Below are positions 7,104 through 14,429 of a stretch of DNA of 35,461 nt, piece by piece. Below the pieces are notes generated by a model. The model searched no databases. It had not been told where the DNA came from and was given only the letters and a program-made list of their open reading frames with translations. Source of the stretch: Synechococcus sp. AG-679-A04 (GTDB lineage Bacteria > Cyanobacteriota > Cyanobacteriia > PCC-6307 > Cyanobiaceae); the NCBI GenBank assembly GCA_003210775.1, contig QCUI01000016.1, positions 1 through 35,461 on the forward strand, given 5' to 3'. Each line of letters begins with the position of its first letter. The first letter of the stretch is position 1. Both the position numbers and the translations under genes were made by a program.

Positions 7104-7745
7104 CTACGTGCCGTCGTGTCTCTTCATCTCCTTGCGAATCGTGTTGCAAAGATGAGCTACCGCGTCGCCCAGTGCTTCGGCTTCTGCTCCTGCTCCAAGC
7201 CTGCGGTAACTGGCCACAGCATGTAGGCGTAGGCGATCCAGAGCCAGCAGTAATGCAGCCACAGGAACATCAAGAAGTGCGTAAAGCTCCGCCAGGGATC
7301 GCATGCCGTCGCTGTCCGTGATGTCGGCTCTGCGTAACGCGGTTCCGTAAATGCTGACTCGCAGAAAATGGAAGCAGTCGCGCCAGCATGCCTCGGCCCG
7401 ATCCTGCGGAAACAACTTGCCGCCCGGTTGCACCAGTTGGGGCTGCTCTTTCAGAAGATCTGCACGCGCCTGGTCGACAAGATCCGAAACCTGTCGTTGC
7501 AATGCAGTCAGCGGAGCGGCGTCAACACCTGACCAGCCGCAACACAATTGAATTTCCTCGTCGTTGAGTAAGCGTTTGTGCTGATCTGCTTCATCGATCA
7601 GATCACGCAGTTTTTCTGGAAGGCTGGTATCTCGACTGAGTCCACACACCTTCGACTGTTTAGCCAGTTCTTTGATTCGTTCTGCTGAAGTGGAACTCAC
7701 GGATGAACGGCTTTGTTTCTGGAAGTGATGGGAAGAATCGGGCAT
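7104..7745 (-). CDS. aplA: AplA-like allophycocyanin-related protein
   Basis: About 213 residues from ATG 7745. The C-terminal 130 residues resemble the phycobiliprotein globin fold: EACWRDCFHFLRVSIYG at about 118-134 aligns with the phycobiliprotein C-x-RD...FLR...Y motif, with Cys120 in the place of the bilin-binding Cys84, followed by DGMRSLAELYALLDVPVAALLLALDRLR. The N-terminal 40 residues are polar and unlike true antenna subunits. AplA-type proteins are a divergent class thought not to act in light harvesting. Position beside cpcG2 in the phycobilisome region supports the name. The start overlaps the end of the upstream gene by 49 nt; a start further downstream is possible. Confidence 0.65.
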   Translation of the reverse strand: MPDSSHHFQKQSRSSVSSTSAERIKELAKQSKVCGLSRDTSLPEKLRDLIDEADQHKRLLNDEEIQLCCGWSGVDAAPLTALQRQVSDLVDQARADLLKEQPQLVQPGGKLFPQDRAEACWRDCFHFLRVSIYGTALRRADITDSDGMRSLAELYALLDVPVAALLLALDRLRLHAVASYRRLGAGAEAEALGDAVAHLCNTIRKEMKRHDGT

Positions 7746-8143
7746 GCGGTCAGCCAGCCATGGCGTTCCAGATAGAACGCCCACGCAATCTCCTGGCCCA
7801 CTCCCGGGCAGTGACAGGGGATTGCATCCGCAATTTGATCACTTATTCCAAGACGTTTCAGCAGTGCTCCAACATCGGAAGCAGATCTGACTGCCGTGCT
7901 GCGGATGGCAGCACCAACAACCCATGTGAGTTTGGTTGCTTCCAACGGGCAGGCGTCGCTTTCGCATGCGAGCAGCACATTCCCAGGTTCTGCCATGGCT
8001 GCGAAGGTGTCCTGCCAGAGCTGCAGGTCATCGGGTTTCAGATTCAGTCGCAGGATCTGATCTCCGACCGAATGGAGCTGTTCGTTTTCATCTCCGACCC
8101 CCTCGAGCAATGACATGAGGTTGGCCTGCTGTGATCCATTCAT
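7697..8143 (-). CDS. Conserved-type hypothetical protein beside aplA
   Basis: From the ATG at 8143 the product is 148 residues, starting MNGSQQANLMSLLEGVGDEN. It is alpha-helical in character with several cysteines (CESDACPLEA; AIPCHCPGVGQEIAWAF). No membrane segment or known domain is evident. The frame is open further upstream and a plausible extension (FKQYGYSSIGRIW precedes the ATG) could start at GTG 8215. It overlaps aplA by 49 nt and lies at the outer edge of the phycobilisome cluster, so it may be one of the uncharacterised 'unk' genes of that region. Confidence 0.6.
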   Translation of the reverse strand: MNGSQQANLMSLLEGVGDENEQLHSVGDQILRLNLKPDDLQLWQDTFAAMAEPGNVLLACESDACPLEATKLTWVVGAAIRSTAVRSASDVGALLKRLGISDQIADAIPCHCPGVGQEIAWAFYLERHGWLTACPILPITSRNKAVHP

Positions 8144-8314
8144 CGCCCAAATCCGGCCTATGGAACTGTATCCGTACTGTTTGAAATCTCTGGTGCCTCT
8201 CGTCAGAGATGTCACCAGAAGCCTTATGGAGCGAGCGTTGGGTGCGTTGACGCCAGGTACTCCTGGACAACCCACGCACGATCGATACCATCGGGCCGCC
8301 ACTGCTCGTGTCCC

Positions 8315-8779
8315 ATGGCTGCAGCTGAACCCAATGTGCTGATGGTCCAGCAGCTCAGTCGACAGCTGCATTCAGTCAGCGAGATTGCTGAGTCGCTCAC
8401 GTTGCGTTTGCTCGCATTGGAGGAGCGTTTTGAGCAGTTGCATCTGAATGCTTTGTCTGATGGATCAGACCCTGTGCCAGATGAAGCCAGTCAACAGCTG
8501 CTTGATGACAGTGGTGATCGTCTCAGGCATCTTCAAGGGTTGCTGGACGAGGAAGCTCCTGGCCAGGTGCTTGCACTCGTTACTCCAACAGTCGATGAGC
8601 TGACGTCTGCCTGCGTGGATGAAGTGATTTCTAATCGGGAAGATCTGGATGATCTTGAGGATGAGCTTGATCCCACGCTGAATGAGACGGTCTACGTGGA
8701 TGACCCGCAGATCGATCCTTCTCGTGGCGAAGTCAATGATCAGGACGAAGATGATCAGATTGATCTCTTGAGTGCCTGA
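8315..8779 (+). CDS. Acidic hypothetical protein
   Basis: A 154-residue protein, divergent from the phycobilisome cluster. The first 45 residues form a leucine-rich amphipathic, possibly coiled-coil stretch (LTLRLLALEERFEQLHLN); the remainder is very acidic (DLDDLEDELDPTLNE, NDQDEDDQIDLL). No catalytic motif or domain recognised. The ATG at 8315 has no clear Shine-Dalgarno; an in-frame ATG at 8342 is an alternative. A strong hairpin follows the stop. It probably marks the boundary between the phycobilisome region and the accessory region. Confidence 0.65.
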   Translation: MAAAEPNVLMVQQLSRQLHSVSEIAESLTLRLLALEERFEQLHLNALSDGSDPVPDEASQQLLDDSGDRLRHLQGLLDEEAPGQVLALVTPTVDELTSACVDEVISNREDLDDLEDELDPTLNETVYVDDPQIDPSRGEVNDQDEDDQIDLLSA

Positions 8780-8795
8780 TGATTTGGGTTCAAGC

Positions 8796-8825
8796 CCTAC
8801 TTCAGCTGCTCACAGCTGAAGTAGG
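8796..8825. terminator. Hairpin between convergent genes
   Basis: Perfect 13-bp stem (CCTACTTCAGCTG at 8796-8808 and its complement at 8813-8825) with loop CTCA, placed between the stop at 8779 (plus) and the end of the minus-strand ORF at 8810, whose last codons it includes. Likely a two-way terminator, though T-runs are weak. Confidence 0.6.
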
Positions 8826-8986
8826 CGAACCCTGAACTGAGCGACCTGGCGAGCTTGCTTTGGCTCTGACTGCACGAAAGGATGGTCGTTCAAATGTTCG
8901 ATCACTGTTTCGATTTTCTCATCGATTGATTTGTCTTCGAGCTCGCCGAGCCTCAGACATTCTTTCCAGGCTGGATCGAACACCAT
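8810..8986 (-). CDS. Small hypothetical protein
   Basis: From ATG 8986 a 58-residue protein (MVFDPAWKECLRLGELEDKS..., charged, helical, with DEKIETVIEHLNDHPFVQSE). The frame is open to a TTG at 9115, which would give 101 residues, but the extra N-terminus is low-complexity (AASSSSPGAG) and overlaps the tRNA-like repeat, so the short form is preferred. No domain recognised; it lies at the inferred edge of the accessory island. Confidence 0.45.
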   Translation of the reverse strand: MVFDPAWKECLRLGELEDKSIDEKIETVIEHLNDHPFVQSEPKQARQVAQFRVRLLQL

Positions 8987-9058
8987 GGCGAAGCCATCGG
9001 CATTGTTGAACTGTCGATCGTCGTTAACCGGTATTGGAATCAATGATCGATTCTGCGA

Positions 9059-9082
9059 AGTGCCAGCACCAGGACTTGAGCT
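9059..9082 (-). repeat. Degenerate copy of the tRNA-Phe 3' end (possible att site)
   Basis: A 24-nt stretch that matches 18 of 24 positions with the T-arm and acceptor end of tRNA-Phe at 14557-14580, in the same orientation. A tRNA on the minus strand whose 3' end faces left would, after integration of an element there, leave such a direct repeat at the far end of the insert. The match is imperfect and no integrase is present, so this is a suggestion. Confidence 0.3.
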
Positions 9083-9213
9083 ACTAGCAGCGATCAAGGC
9101 AATGCCTTTAAGCAAACCCTTGACTTGCTGCTCCCATACCGCGTCCTTACCCTTGGTTTGGTTTCGAGGCAGGTCCTTCGCCCCCTGAGTGTTGGCGTTG
9201 GTATGGGAACTCT

Positions 9214-9579
9214 ATGTCTCGCTCTCTTCCCCAGAACTGGATCGACGGCACCCTGCACACCCTCAATGTGGTGCGTGATCTGGGATGGGGAGGGGAGATC
9301 GTTCATCCATCCCTCGCTGTCTTCCGCCAGAAACCAAGCGCAAAAAGCAGGAAGACCAAGCATCTCCAATGGCGTTTTCTCCCTGAAAGGGCAGATGACC
9401 CGCGTCCCTTTGCGGGAAGCACCAACAGAGGGCAAGGCAAGCGGCTTTCGATCGAGGGCACCTCCGTGGATGACGTCAGACGCCAATACAAAGGCCTGAT
9501 CCGTAACCTTTTTATGGAGGCAAGATCTGATTTCCCTGCTCTAACGTGCCCGGACTTCCTAGCAATGAAAATGAAGTAA
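9214..9579 (+). CDS. Hypothetical protein, accessory region
   Basis: A 121-residue ORF from ATG 9214 with GGGAA about 5 bases upstream. The protein is basic, with WIDGTLHTLNVVRDLGWGG near the N-terminus and a C-terminal GTSVDDVRRQYKGLIRNLF helix. No domain recognised; the charge and the DVRRQY-type helix could suit nucleic acid binding, but that is a guess. It stands alone among short ORFs and overlaps the next small ORF by 34 nt in another frame. Confidence 0.5.
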   Translation: MSRSLPQNWIDGTLHTLNVVRDLGWGGEIVHPSLAVFRQKPSAKSRKTKHLQWRFLPERADDPRPFAGSTNRGQGKRLSIEGTSVDDVRRQYKGLIRNLFMEARSDFPALTCPDFLAMKMK

Positions 9580-9800
9580 GCAGCAAGGAAAAAGATTTTG
9601 GTAGTCAAAAGAAAGCGATGCTTGCTTATTGCTTAATTCAGATTTCTGCCACCGTCGTGTCGGCTATTTCCCTTGCCGCAATCGCCTTGGGTCTCTGTGC
9701 TGTTAAGCAGGAAAGCAAGGCTTTTAATGGATGAGTTGAAACGGTCATCGCTAACGGCAGGACCAATGCCGAAGCAGTTCGCTTCTGCAATGGCGGCTGA
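9546..9800 (+). pseudogene. Small membrane protein with C...CNGG ending, interrupted by in-frame TGA
   Basis: The frame opens at GTG 9546 (or ATG 9619), encodes a hydrophobic helix (LIQISATVVSAISLAAIALG), then LCAVKQESKAFNG, and stops at TGA 9732-9734. The same frame continues as VETVIANGRTNAEAVRFCNGG to a second TGA at 9798-9800. As far as I remember, short picocyanobacterial proteins of this type have an FN-x-C-V segment followed by a terminal FCNGG, so the TGA sits exactly where a cysteine codon (TGT/TGC) would be. This reads as a single-base nonsense mutation in a small single-pass membrane protein; function of the family is unknown. Confidence 0.55.
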
Positions 9801-10111
9801 GGCCTCTATTTTGTGCCTCCCTCTATTCAGTGGAAGGCACCTGCACGGAATTCTTTCCTCAATAGAAAGCTTGATGGCGGTGTGCAGGATGTTTAGTCTT
9901 ATTATCAGATCGTGTGGCTGGGCGCCGTCACAGAGAAGTGGAACTCCTCAGTGTAAGAAGTCTGTAGACAGAGAGCGATGACATAGATGCAATGTCAATC
10001 GATGTTGGCTGGCTAGGGATAGACGAGTTTGGTCTGAATCTTCTCTCAGGTATCGATCATTGCTTTAAGAGTCTCGCCTGTCTACCTTGTTCGAAGCAGG
10101 TTCCCACATCC
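9801..10111 (+). other. Gene-free stretch upstream of the TPR lipoprotein
   Basis: No convincing ORF, RNA or repeat seen. The frame of the TPR gene is open back to 9992, but the added residues (MSIDVGWLGIDEFG...) precede the lipoprotein signal peptide and are not expected to be translated. The promoter of the TPR gene probably lies here. Confidence 0.4.
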
Positions 10112-10738
10112 ATGTCTCGCAGGACGACTGCCATCGCTACAGCGCTGTGTGTGCTCGCAATTGGATCTCCATTGATAGCTGGTTGCGCGAACCCATTGGC
10201 GACGAAATCTTACAATAGTGGAATAGAAAAGTATGAACAAGGCGATTATCAAGGCGCAATTGCCAGTTTCACAAAGGCAATAGAAATTAATCCTCAAGAT
10301 GCCGATTATTATTACGGCCGTGGTGATTCTAAATTTGAATTAAAAGATTTTCAAGGAGCAGTAATTGATTACACTAAAGCGATAGAGATCAACCCGCAGT
10401 TTGCCTATTCCTACTCGAATCGTGGCGCCTCCAAGGATTACTTGGGTGATTATCAAGGGGCTATTTCTTATTTCACGGCGGCAATAGAAATCAATCCTCA
10501 AGTTGCCGATTTTTATTACAACCGCGGCAATGTCAAGGGGCAATTGAAAGATTATCAAGGAGCAATTGCCGACCTGGACACGGTAATAGAACTCAATCCG
10601 CAGTTTGCCGATGCCTATCTCACTCGTGGTAACGCGAAGGAATTTGTTAATGATCTTGCCGGTGCCTGTGCTGATTGGAAAAAAGCAGCAGATATGGGAA
10701 TTAAAGAGCCTGCTGAATGGGTGCAAAATCAGTGTTGA
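10112..10738 (+). CDS. TPR-repeat lipoprotein
   Basis: A 208-residue protein from ATG 10112, chosen because it places a lipoprotein signal peptide at the N-terminus: basic MSRRTT, hydrophobic core, then lipobox LIAGC at about residues 20-24. The mature part is five tandem tetratricopeptide repeats of about 34 residues, each containing the YQGAI...FTKAIEINPQ theme, ending in a cysteine. TPR lipoproteins act as protein-protein scaffolds at the outer or plasma membrane. The coding sequence is visibly AT-richer than neighbouring core genes (many AAT, GAA, ATT codons), suggesting acquisition. No operon partner; function unknown. Confidence 0.85.
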   Translation: MSRRTTAIATALCVLAIGSPLIAGCANPLATKSYNSGIEKYEQGDYQGAIASFTKAIEINPQDADYYYGRGDSKFELKDFQGAVIDYTKAIEINPQFAYSYSNRGASKDYLGDYQGAISYFTAAIEINPQVADFYYNRGNVKGQLKDYQGAIADLDTVIELNPQFADAYLTRGNAKEFVNDLAGACADWKKAADMGIKEPAEWVQNQC

Positions 10739-10911
10739 TTGGGGGCTCTGCAATCGCGTAATGAGGCTCTCCACCTTCCTCAAGACGTGGAGCACGCCTC
10801 AATGCAGGAAGTTTGTAAGTATCACGATTGACCAATCAATGATCAATATTGCCTCCGCTGCGTTGTGACTCTCCTGAGGCAGGTCTAAAGTCCTAGTTTA
10901 TTTTATCTGAA

Positions 10912-12345
10912 ATGAGTCTGAGGACTGCTGCTCGAGATGTCCTCAAGAAGGTGTTCGGCGAATCCTTCTATGGAGAGTTGAGGGATTTTTATCGCAATGC
11001 TCGGTACGGCGATAGAAGTAAGCCTGAAGGGCGGGTCTCGATGGACCTCAACCATGAGGCGCCTGAGCCTCAATGGAAGGAAGTTGGTGCCTCGACTTAC
11101 AAGTGGGTTCCACCGAGTCAGGCCCAGGAGGCATTGCCTGAGGTGGTGGAAGAACCACTGGTTGTCCCTGCGGATTCTGAGACCGACCTCAGCGAGGAGC
11201 AAAACCTTCCTCTGCTCTGTGAGAAGTTCCTGGTCCAAGACCGTTTTCTGATCGATTACGTCGACAAGTCAGGCAACGCCACCAGGAGGCCCATCCGTGT
11301 GGAGGAGGTTTATGCGTATGACGATGGTGTCTTTGTTCTTCGTGCCTGGTGCTTGCTGAGGAAGGGCTACAGGACGTTTGTCAGTACCCGGATCAAGGGT
11401 TGTAGCGATGCCTTCTCCAAGGAAATGGTTTTTGACTTGCTTTCCCGTCTGAGGAAACGGTCACTCTCAGATCCAGGCAACGTGGCCCAGGAAATTCTGG
11501 ATGGCATGGCGCTGGAAATCGTTATTTCCATCTACACGTTGATGCACTATTCAACGGGCAAGGGGTATGAGAAGCGGTTCGTTAGCGGGAAGAAGAAAAA
11601 TGCCTTGGTCGACTGGGTGTTGAAGCAGTCCAAGGCGGAATCCCTACTGGGTTCACTGGATGCCGATAAGCACAGCGAAATGGAGGAACTTGTGAGCGAA
11701 TCCATTGGAGACATCAAGGTCACCCAGAGCCGTTATGAATCCTGTGCTCGGGCGTTGAAGAGAACGCGATATGTCTTCTCTAACAATGATGGTTATGAAG
11801 TTAGGAGGCAGGACCTTATTCTTTTCGTCGAGAATGCGCTTGAGGGAGAAGCAGCGAGAGATACTGCCCTCACCCGCCTCAAACAGGACCTTCTGGATCC
11901 CTCCTTCCGTATTGGTAGAGAGGTCGACATCGACAAGTTCATGGAGGAGTTCGGCAAGGTCAAGAAGGATTCCAAAAAGGCAGAGAAGAAGTACAAACGC
12001 AAGAAAAAACCAGAGCTTGTTTCCAAGCAGTACCGGCGCTACGAGCGTGGTGAGCCTGTTCGTCTATTGGCGATTGAAGTGGCACAGCGGAACCTTCAGC
12101 AATGCCTTGACGATGACCGTTTGCTTTTTGGTAAAGACGAATTTGAAGAGTGCGTTGTGAGAGAGGTGGAACTTGCATTTACAGAAGAAGAGTTAAAGAA
12201 AGCGGGAGAGATGTTTCGTAAGCGTTGTGGAGCAGGCTTGAGCACTGCCTATTGCTCCTTCGGGCTACGCAAAGAAAAGCGCTCTTGGTTCACAGACTCA
12301 AGGGGCAAGTCCTGGTTGGATTTGAAGACAAGAATTGGTGCCTGA
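10912..12345 (+). CDS. WYL-like domain protein, 477 aa, no HTH
   Basis: Residues about 111-165 (RFLIDYVDKSGNATRRPIRV ... VLRAWCLLRKGYRTFVSTRI) follow the pattern of the WYL ligand-sensing fold: a strand with IDY, a vrP turn, and xLxAWCxLRxxYRTFxxxRI. WYL proteins usually regulate defence or DNA-damage genes and normally have an N-terminal HTH; here the N-terminus (1-100) is a short basic helix region followed by an acidic linker. The C-terminal 300 residues are helical and charged, with a Lys-rich block at about 353-366 (KKDSKKAEKKYKRKKK) and no motif I recognise. There is no Shine-Dalgarno at 10912; ATG 11041 is an alternative start. Isolated in the accessory region. Confidence 0.7.
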   Translation: MSLRTAARDVLKKVFGESFYGELRDFYRNARYGDRSKPEGRVSMDLNHEAPEPQWKEVGASTYKWVPPSQAQEALPEVVEEPLVVPADSETDLSEEQNLPLLCEKFLVQDRFLIDYVDKSGNATRRPIRVEEVYAYDDGVFVLRAWCLLRKGYRTFVSTRIKGCSDAFSKEMVFDLLSRLRKRSLSDPGNVAQEILDGMALEIVISIYTLMHYSTGKGYEKRFVSGKKKNALVDWVLKQSKAESLLGSLDADKHSEMEELVSESIGDIKVTQSRYESCARALKRTRYVFSNNDGYEVRRQDLILFVENALEGEAARDTALTRLKQDLLDPSFRIGREVDIDKFMEEFGKVKKDSKKAEKKYKRKKKPELVSKQYRRYERGEPVRLLAIEVAQRNLQQCLDDDRLLFGKDEFEECVVREVELAFTEEELKKAGEMFRKRCGAGLSTAYCSFGLRKEKRSWFTDSRGKSWLDLKTRIGA

Positions 12346-12580
12346 TGTAATCCGACCTTTGTGGTTTATTTGGCGTTCTTGCATGTGAGCCTGCTATTGG
12401 GTATTCAGGTTATGGGTCGCAAATGAAAGATTAAAGTAGGCGTTTGTATCTGCCGATGTCGGAGGCTCGGTGTCTTCTGTCTCTTTGAATGCCTTTCATG
12501 CGCCTATATTGTGCCTCCTGGATTGTCATGGGTTTCGTGCTAGTAGTCCATGCCAGTGTGTTTGTCGATCATCGAATAAT

Positions 12581-12823
12581 TCATTGCACTCCGCCCAGGC
12601 CGTTGCAAACCCTTGTCGCTGATTCTAAATGCATAGTCTCTCCGCGATTGGGCGCCTTCGCTCTTTCGGTCATGTTCCATTGAATGCACTGCACTCGGTA
12701 GTGAGCGTCTTTGGAGATGGGATCCATCTGGATTAGGAATATCGCTGCGCCTATCACTGCCAGGGTCTTAAATATCGGAATTTGAGGGAGCTTTCCAGTG
12801 ACGATGGCCATCTCCTTGCTCAT
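12581..12823 (-). CDS. Small membrane protein with C...CNG ending
   Basis: An 80-residue protein from ATG 12823 with AGGGATT upstream as a fair Shine-Dalgarno. It has one hydrophobic helix (IFKTLAVIGAAIFLIQM) near residues 17-33, then YRVQC and a C-terminal ATRVCNG. The plan (one N-terminal membrane helix, a cysteine, about 25 residues, then CNG near the end) matches the interrupted small protein at 9546-9800. The two cysteines could form a disulfide outside the cytoplasm. Function unknown. The flanking stretch 12346-12580 holds nothing I can support. Confidence 0.55.
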   Translation of the reverse strand: MSKEMAIVTGKLPQIPIFKTLAVIGAAIFLIQMDPISKDAHYRVQCIQWNMTERAKAPNRGETMHLESATRVCNGLGGVQ

Positions 12824-12891
12824 GACGGTAATCCCTATTGAATAGCAGTCACAGAGTACACACCAGCACTATTGATGTAAGTTAAATCCGA

Positions 12892-13119
12892 ATGAGGTCG
12901 ATGGATTTACTGCAACGAGTGAAGGTTGTTGTTGGTGGTGGGTTGATTCTTGCTGCCTATTTCATCGCATTGCATCTTGATGTTGTGACTGGGATCATCG
13001 TTCACTTAACTGCAGTGACTATTTCGGTGCCCAATTGCAGCAGCGATATGACAAGCCAGGCTGATCAGGCTAGGGAGTGTGATTCAACACTATTGCCTGA
13101 TACGTTTTTGTTTGTTTAG
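12892..13119 (+). CDS. Short membrane ORF, possible gene remnant
   Basis: 75 residues from ATG 12892 (or ATG 12901). Residues 4-45 read as a membrane protein (LLQRVKVVVGGGLILAAYFI, then a second hydrophobic strand), which looks like the start of small two-helix proteins I recall from marine picocyanobacteria; the tail after ISVP is polar and unlike them. It may be a truncated copy. Low certainty. Confidence 0.35.
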   Translation: MRSMDLLQRVKVVVGGGLILAAYFIALHLDVVTGIIVHLTAVTISVPNCSSDMTSQADQARECDSTLLPDTFLFV

Positions 13120-13207
13120 GTTGCTTCGAATTCTCAAGTTTTGCGACCTTGTGTAGCCACTCAATGACTTTCCTCGCTACATCACGGCTGATTCCACTTT
13201 CATTCTT

Positions 13208-13387
13208 TTAGTTCTTCGGTAGAGGCTGTGGAGGGATGTTCAGCCTGATTCCCTTGGTTTTAATGTCTTTCCCCGCTGGATGTAGGTAGTCAGCAGTTGC
13301 TCTCAGCACCTGTGCGGTGATGCGTCTTGCGTCAGGGTTGCTCCACAGCAGGATTCCAGCCCCAACGCCAATAAGTAGTTTCAGCAC
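13208..13387 (-). CDS. 59-residue hypothetical protein
   Basis: From GTG 13387 with GAGGTGG just upstream as ribosome-binding site, encoding VLKLLIGVGAGILLWSNPDA, then RRITAQVLRATADYLHPAGK and a Pro-rich end (RLNIPPQPLPKN). The N-terminal glycine-rich hydrophobic helix followed by an amphipathic helix is typical of small single-helix membrane proteins of picocyanobacteria and their phages. No function known. The good ribosome-binding site and protein-like composition support it despite its size. Confidence 0.55.
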   Translation of the reverse strand: MLKLLIGVGAGILLWSNPDARRITAQVLRATADYLHPAGKDIKTKGIRLNIPPQPLPKN

Positions 13388-13722
13388 TTGACCACCTCTT
13401 GCTCCTTGATGATGCGGGTCATGGGTGCGAGTGCCAGTCCTGTCTTCTTTGATCGGCCTTTAGGACATGCCTTTTCAGTTCGCACGATGGGCCAGTGCGC
13501 CCTGCTTGGGTGATCAAAGGGATGGGCCAAGGAGATTGTGGAAGGTGCTTTTGAGGAATGGATGGCAGAACTTTCTGTTGTTTGATGATCTGAGCTTGAA
13601 CCTTAGAAGCTGCTGGGAAAGCGTTTCTTGTTTTCTATTGCCTTCTCGGTTGGGTTTGTTTAGAAAGCAGTTAGACCCGAGGAACACCTGCCCTTCTGGA
13701 GAGGACAGAGTTCTCATGGGTA

Positions 13723-13750
13723 GGAAGGGGGGCAGAAATGCCCCCCTTCC
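13723..13750 (+). terminator. G/C-rich 12-bp hairpin
   Basis: Perfect stem GGAAGGGGGGCA with its complement around a GAAA tetraloop, followed by TTTATGG on the plus strand. Stable enough to terminate transcription although the T-run is short; no gene with a matching end is evident upstream. Confidence 0.5.
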
Positions 13751-13834
13751 TTTATGGGGAGTTGATGCTGTCCGGCAGCCTTTCAGCACAAATGCCTGAC
13801 GCGTGGACTGAGGCAGGAAATATCGCATGGGAGC

Positions 13835-13870
13835 AAAGACCAGGGAGGCCAAACAGTCCCTGGTCTTTTA
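13835..13870 (+). terminator. Rho-independent-type terminator
   Basis: Perfect 12-bp stem AAAGACCAGGGA (13835-13846) and complement (13857-13868) with a 10-nt loop, running into TTTTA on the plus strand. The upstream transcript is unidentified, which suggests a small RNA or a decayed gene. Confidence 0.55.
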
Positions 13871-14313
13871 GGGAAAATGCGCACTGCATTCATGGAACCA
13901 CCAGCGCATCGTTGCTGGACGTTGTGCTTGGTGTCGTTTCTCCGGGCGACATGTTCAGTGCTTTTTTGGGAAAGGGATAGCGTCCTCCCTTTTCGTGCTC
14001 TGTGGATGACTGAAGCAGTTGTTGTCTCTAGGGTTTTGCTGTGAGAGGGAGACCAAGCGGGCGTGGTTGCTTGTTTTGGTGGGTGGGGTCACGCTCACTG
14101 CCTCTTTCACACCTCTTTGGCTGAGAACCGCACCAACAACGAAGCTCGAAACTGGTTCCGATGGTTCTCTTGCTCCTCACGATCCGAGCGTCAGCAGGAA
14201 TTGGACGGTGCGTCATTTGAGAGACAACCAGGCCTCTGGTTTCCCGGCATGTGACACCAAGGAGTCTTTTGTGTCCTGAAGAACCATTTCTCAAAATTGT
14301 GCCTTTGACGACG

Positions 14314-14336
14314 TTGTGTATCACGTCGATACACAA
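14314..14336. repeat. Palindrome TTGTGTATC-N5-GATACACAA
   Basis: Perfect 9-bp arms around ACGTC. It has the size and symmetry of a dimeric repressor operator, but could also be an RNA hairpin. It lies 63 bp upstream of a plus-strand terminator. Confidence 0.4.
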
Positions 14337-14398
14337 ACCTGTCGAGGTACAAAAGAGAGGGGCGCTGCAGGACACGGGAAAACACCAGTAGGCGAGTG

Positions 14399-14429
14399 AC
14401 GGGGTGGTGCGAGAACCATCCCGTTTTTT
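14399..14429 (+). terminator. Rho-independent terminator, plus strand
   Basis: Stem ACGGGGTGGT/ACCATCCCGT (one G-T pair) with loop GCGAGA, followed directly by TTTTT. A classical terminator with no protein gene upstream on this strand, so a small RNA ending here is likely. Confidence 0.65.

Noticed and set aside
9132-9208. Inverted repeat TCCCATACC/GGTATGGGA with 59-bp spacer as insertion-sequence ends
   Set aside because: Spacing too short for an insertion sequence and no flanking duplication; probably chance.
9732-9734. Selenocysteine codon in the small membrane protein
   Set aside because: No SECIS-like hairpin right after the TGA was seen, and marine Synechococcus are not known to me to encode Sec machinery; a nonsense change is simpler.
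10216-10700. Tandem DNA repeats of about 102 bp as a CRISPR-like or satellite array
   Set aside because: They are the coding units of the tetratricopeptide repeats, not a non-coding array.
12489-12683. 64-residue plus-strand ORF
   Set aside because: No ribosome-binding site, overlaps the better supported minus-strand small membrane protein, composition not convincing.
13467-13980. ORFs of 80-112 aa on both strands in the gene-poor stretch
   Set aside because: They overlap each other, lack ribosome-binding sites, span the strong hairpins and have composition unlike proteins.
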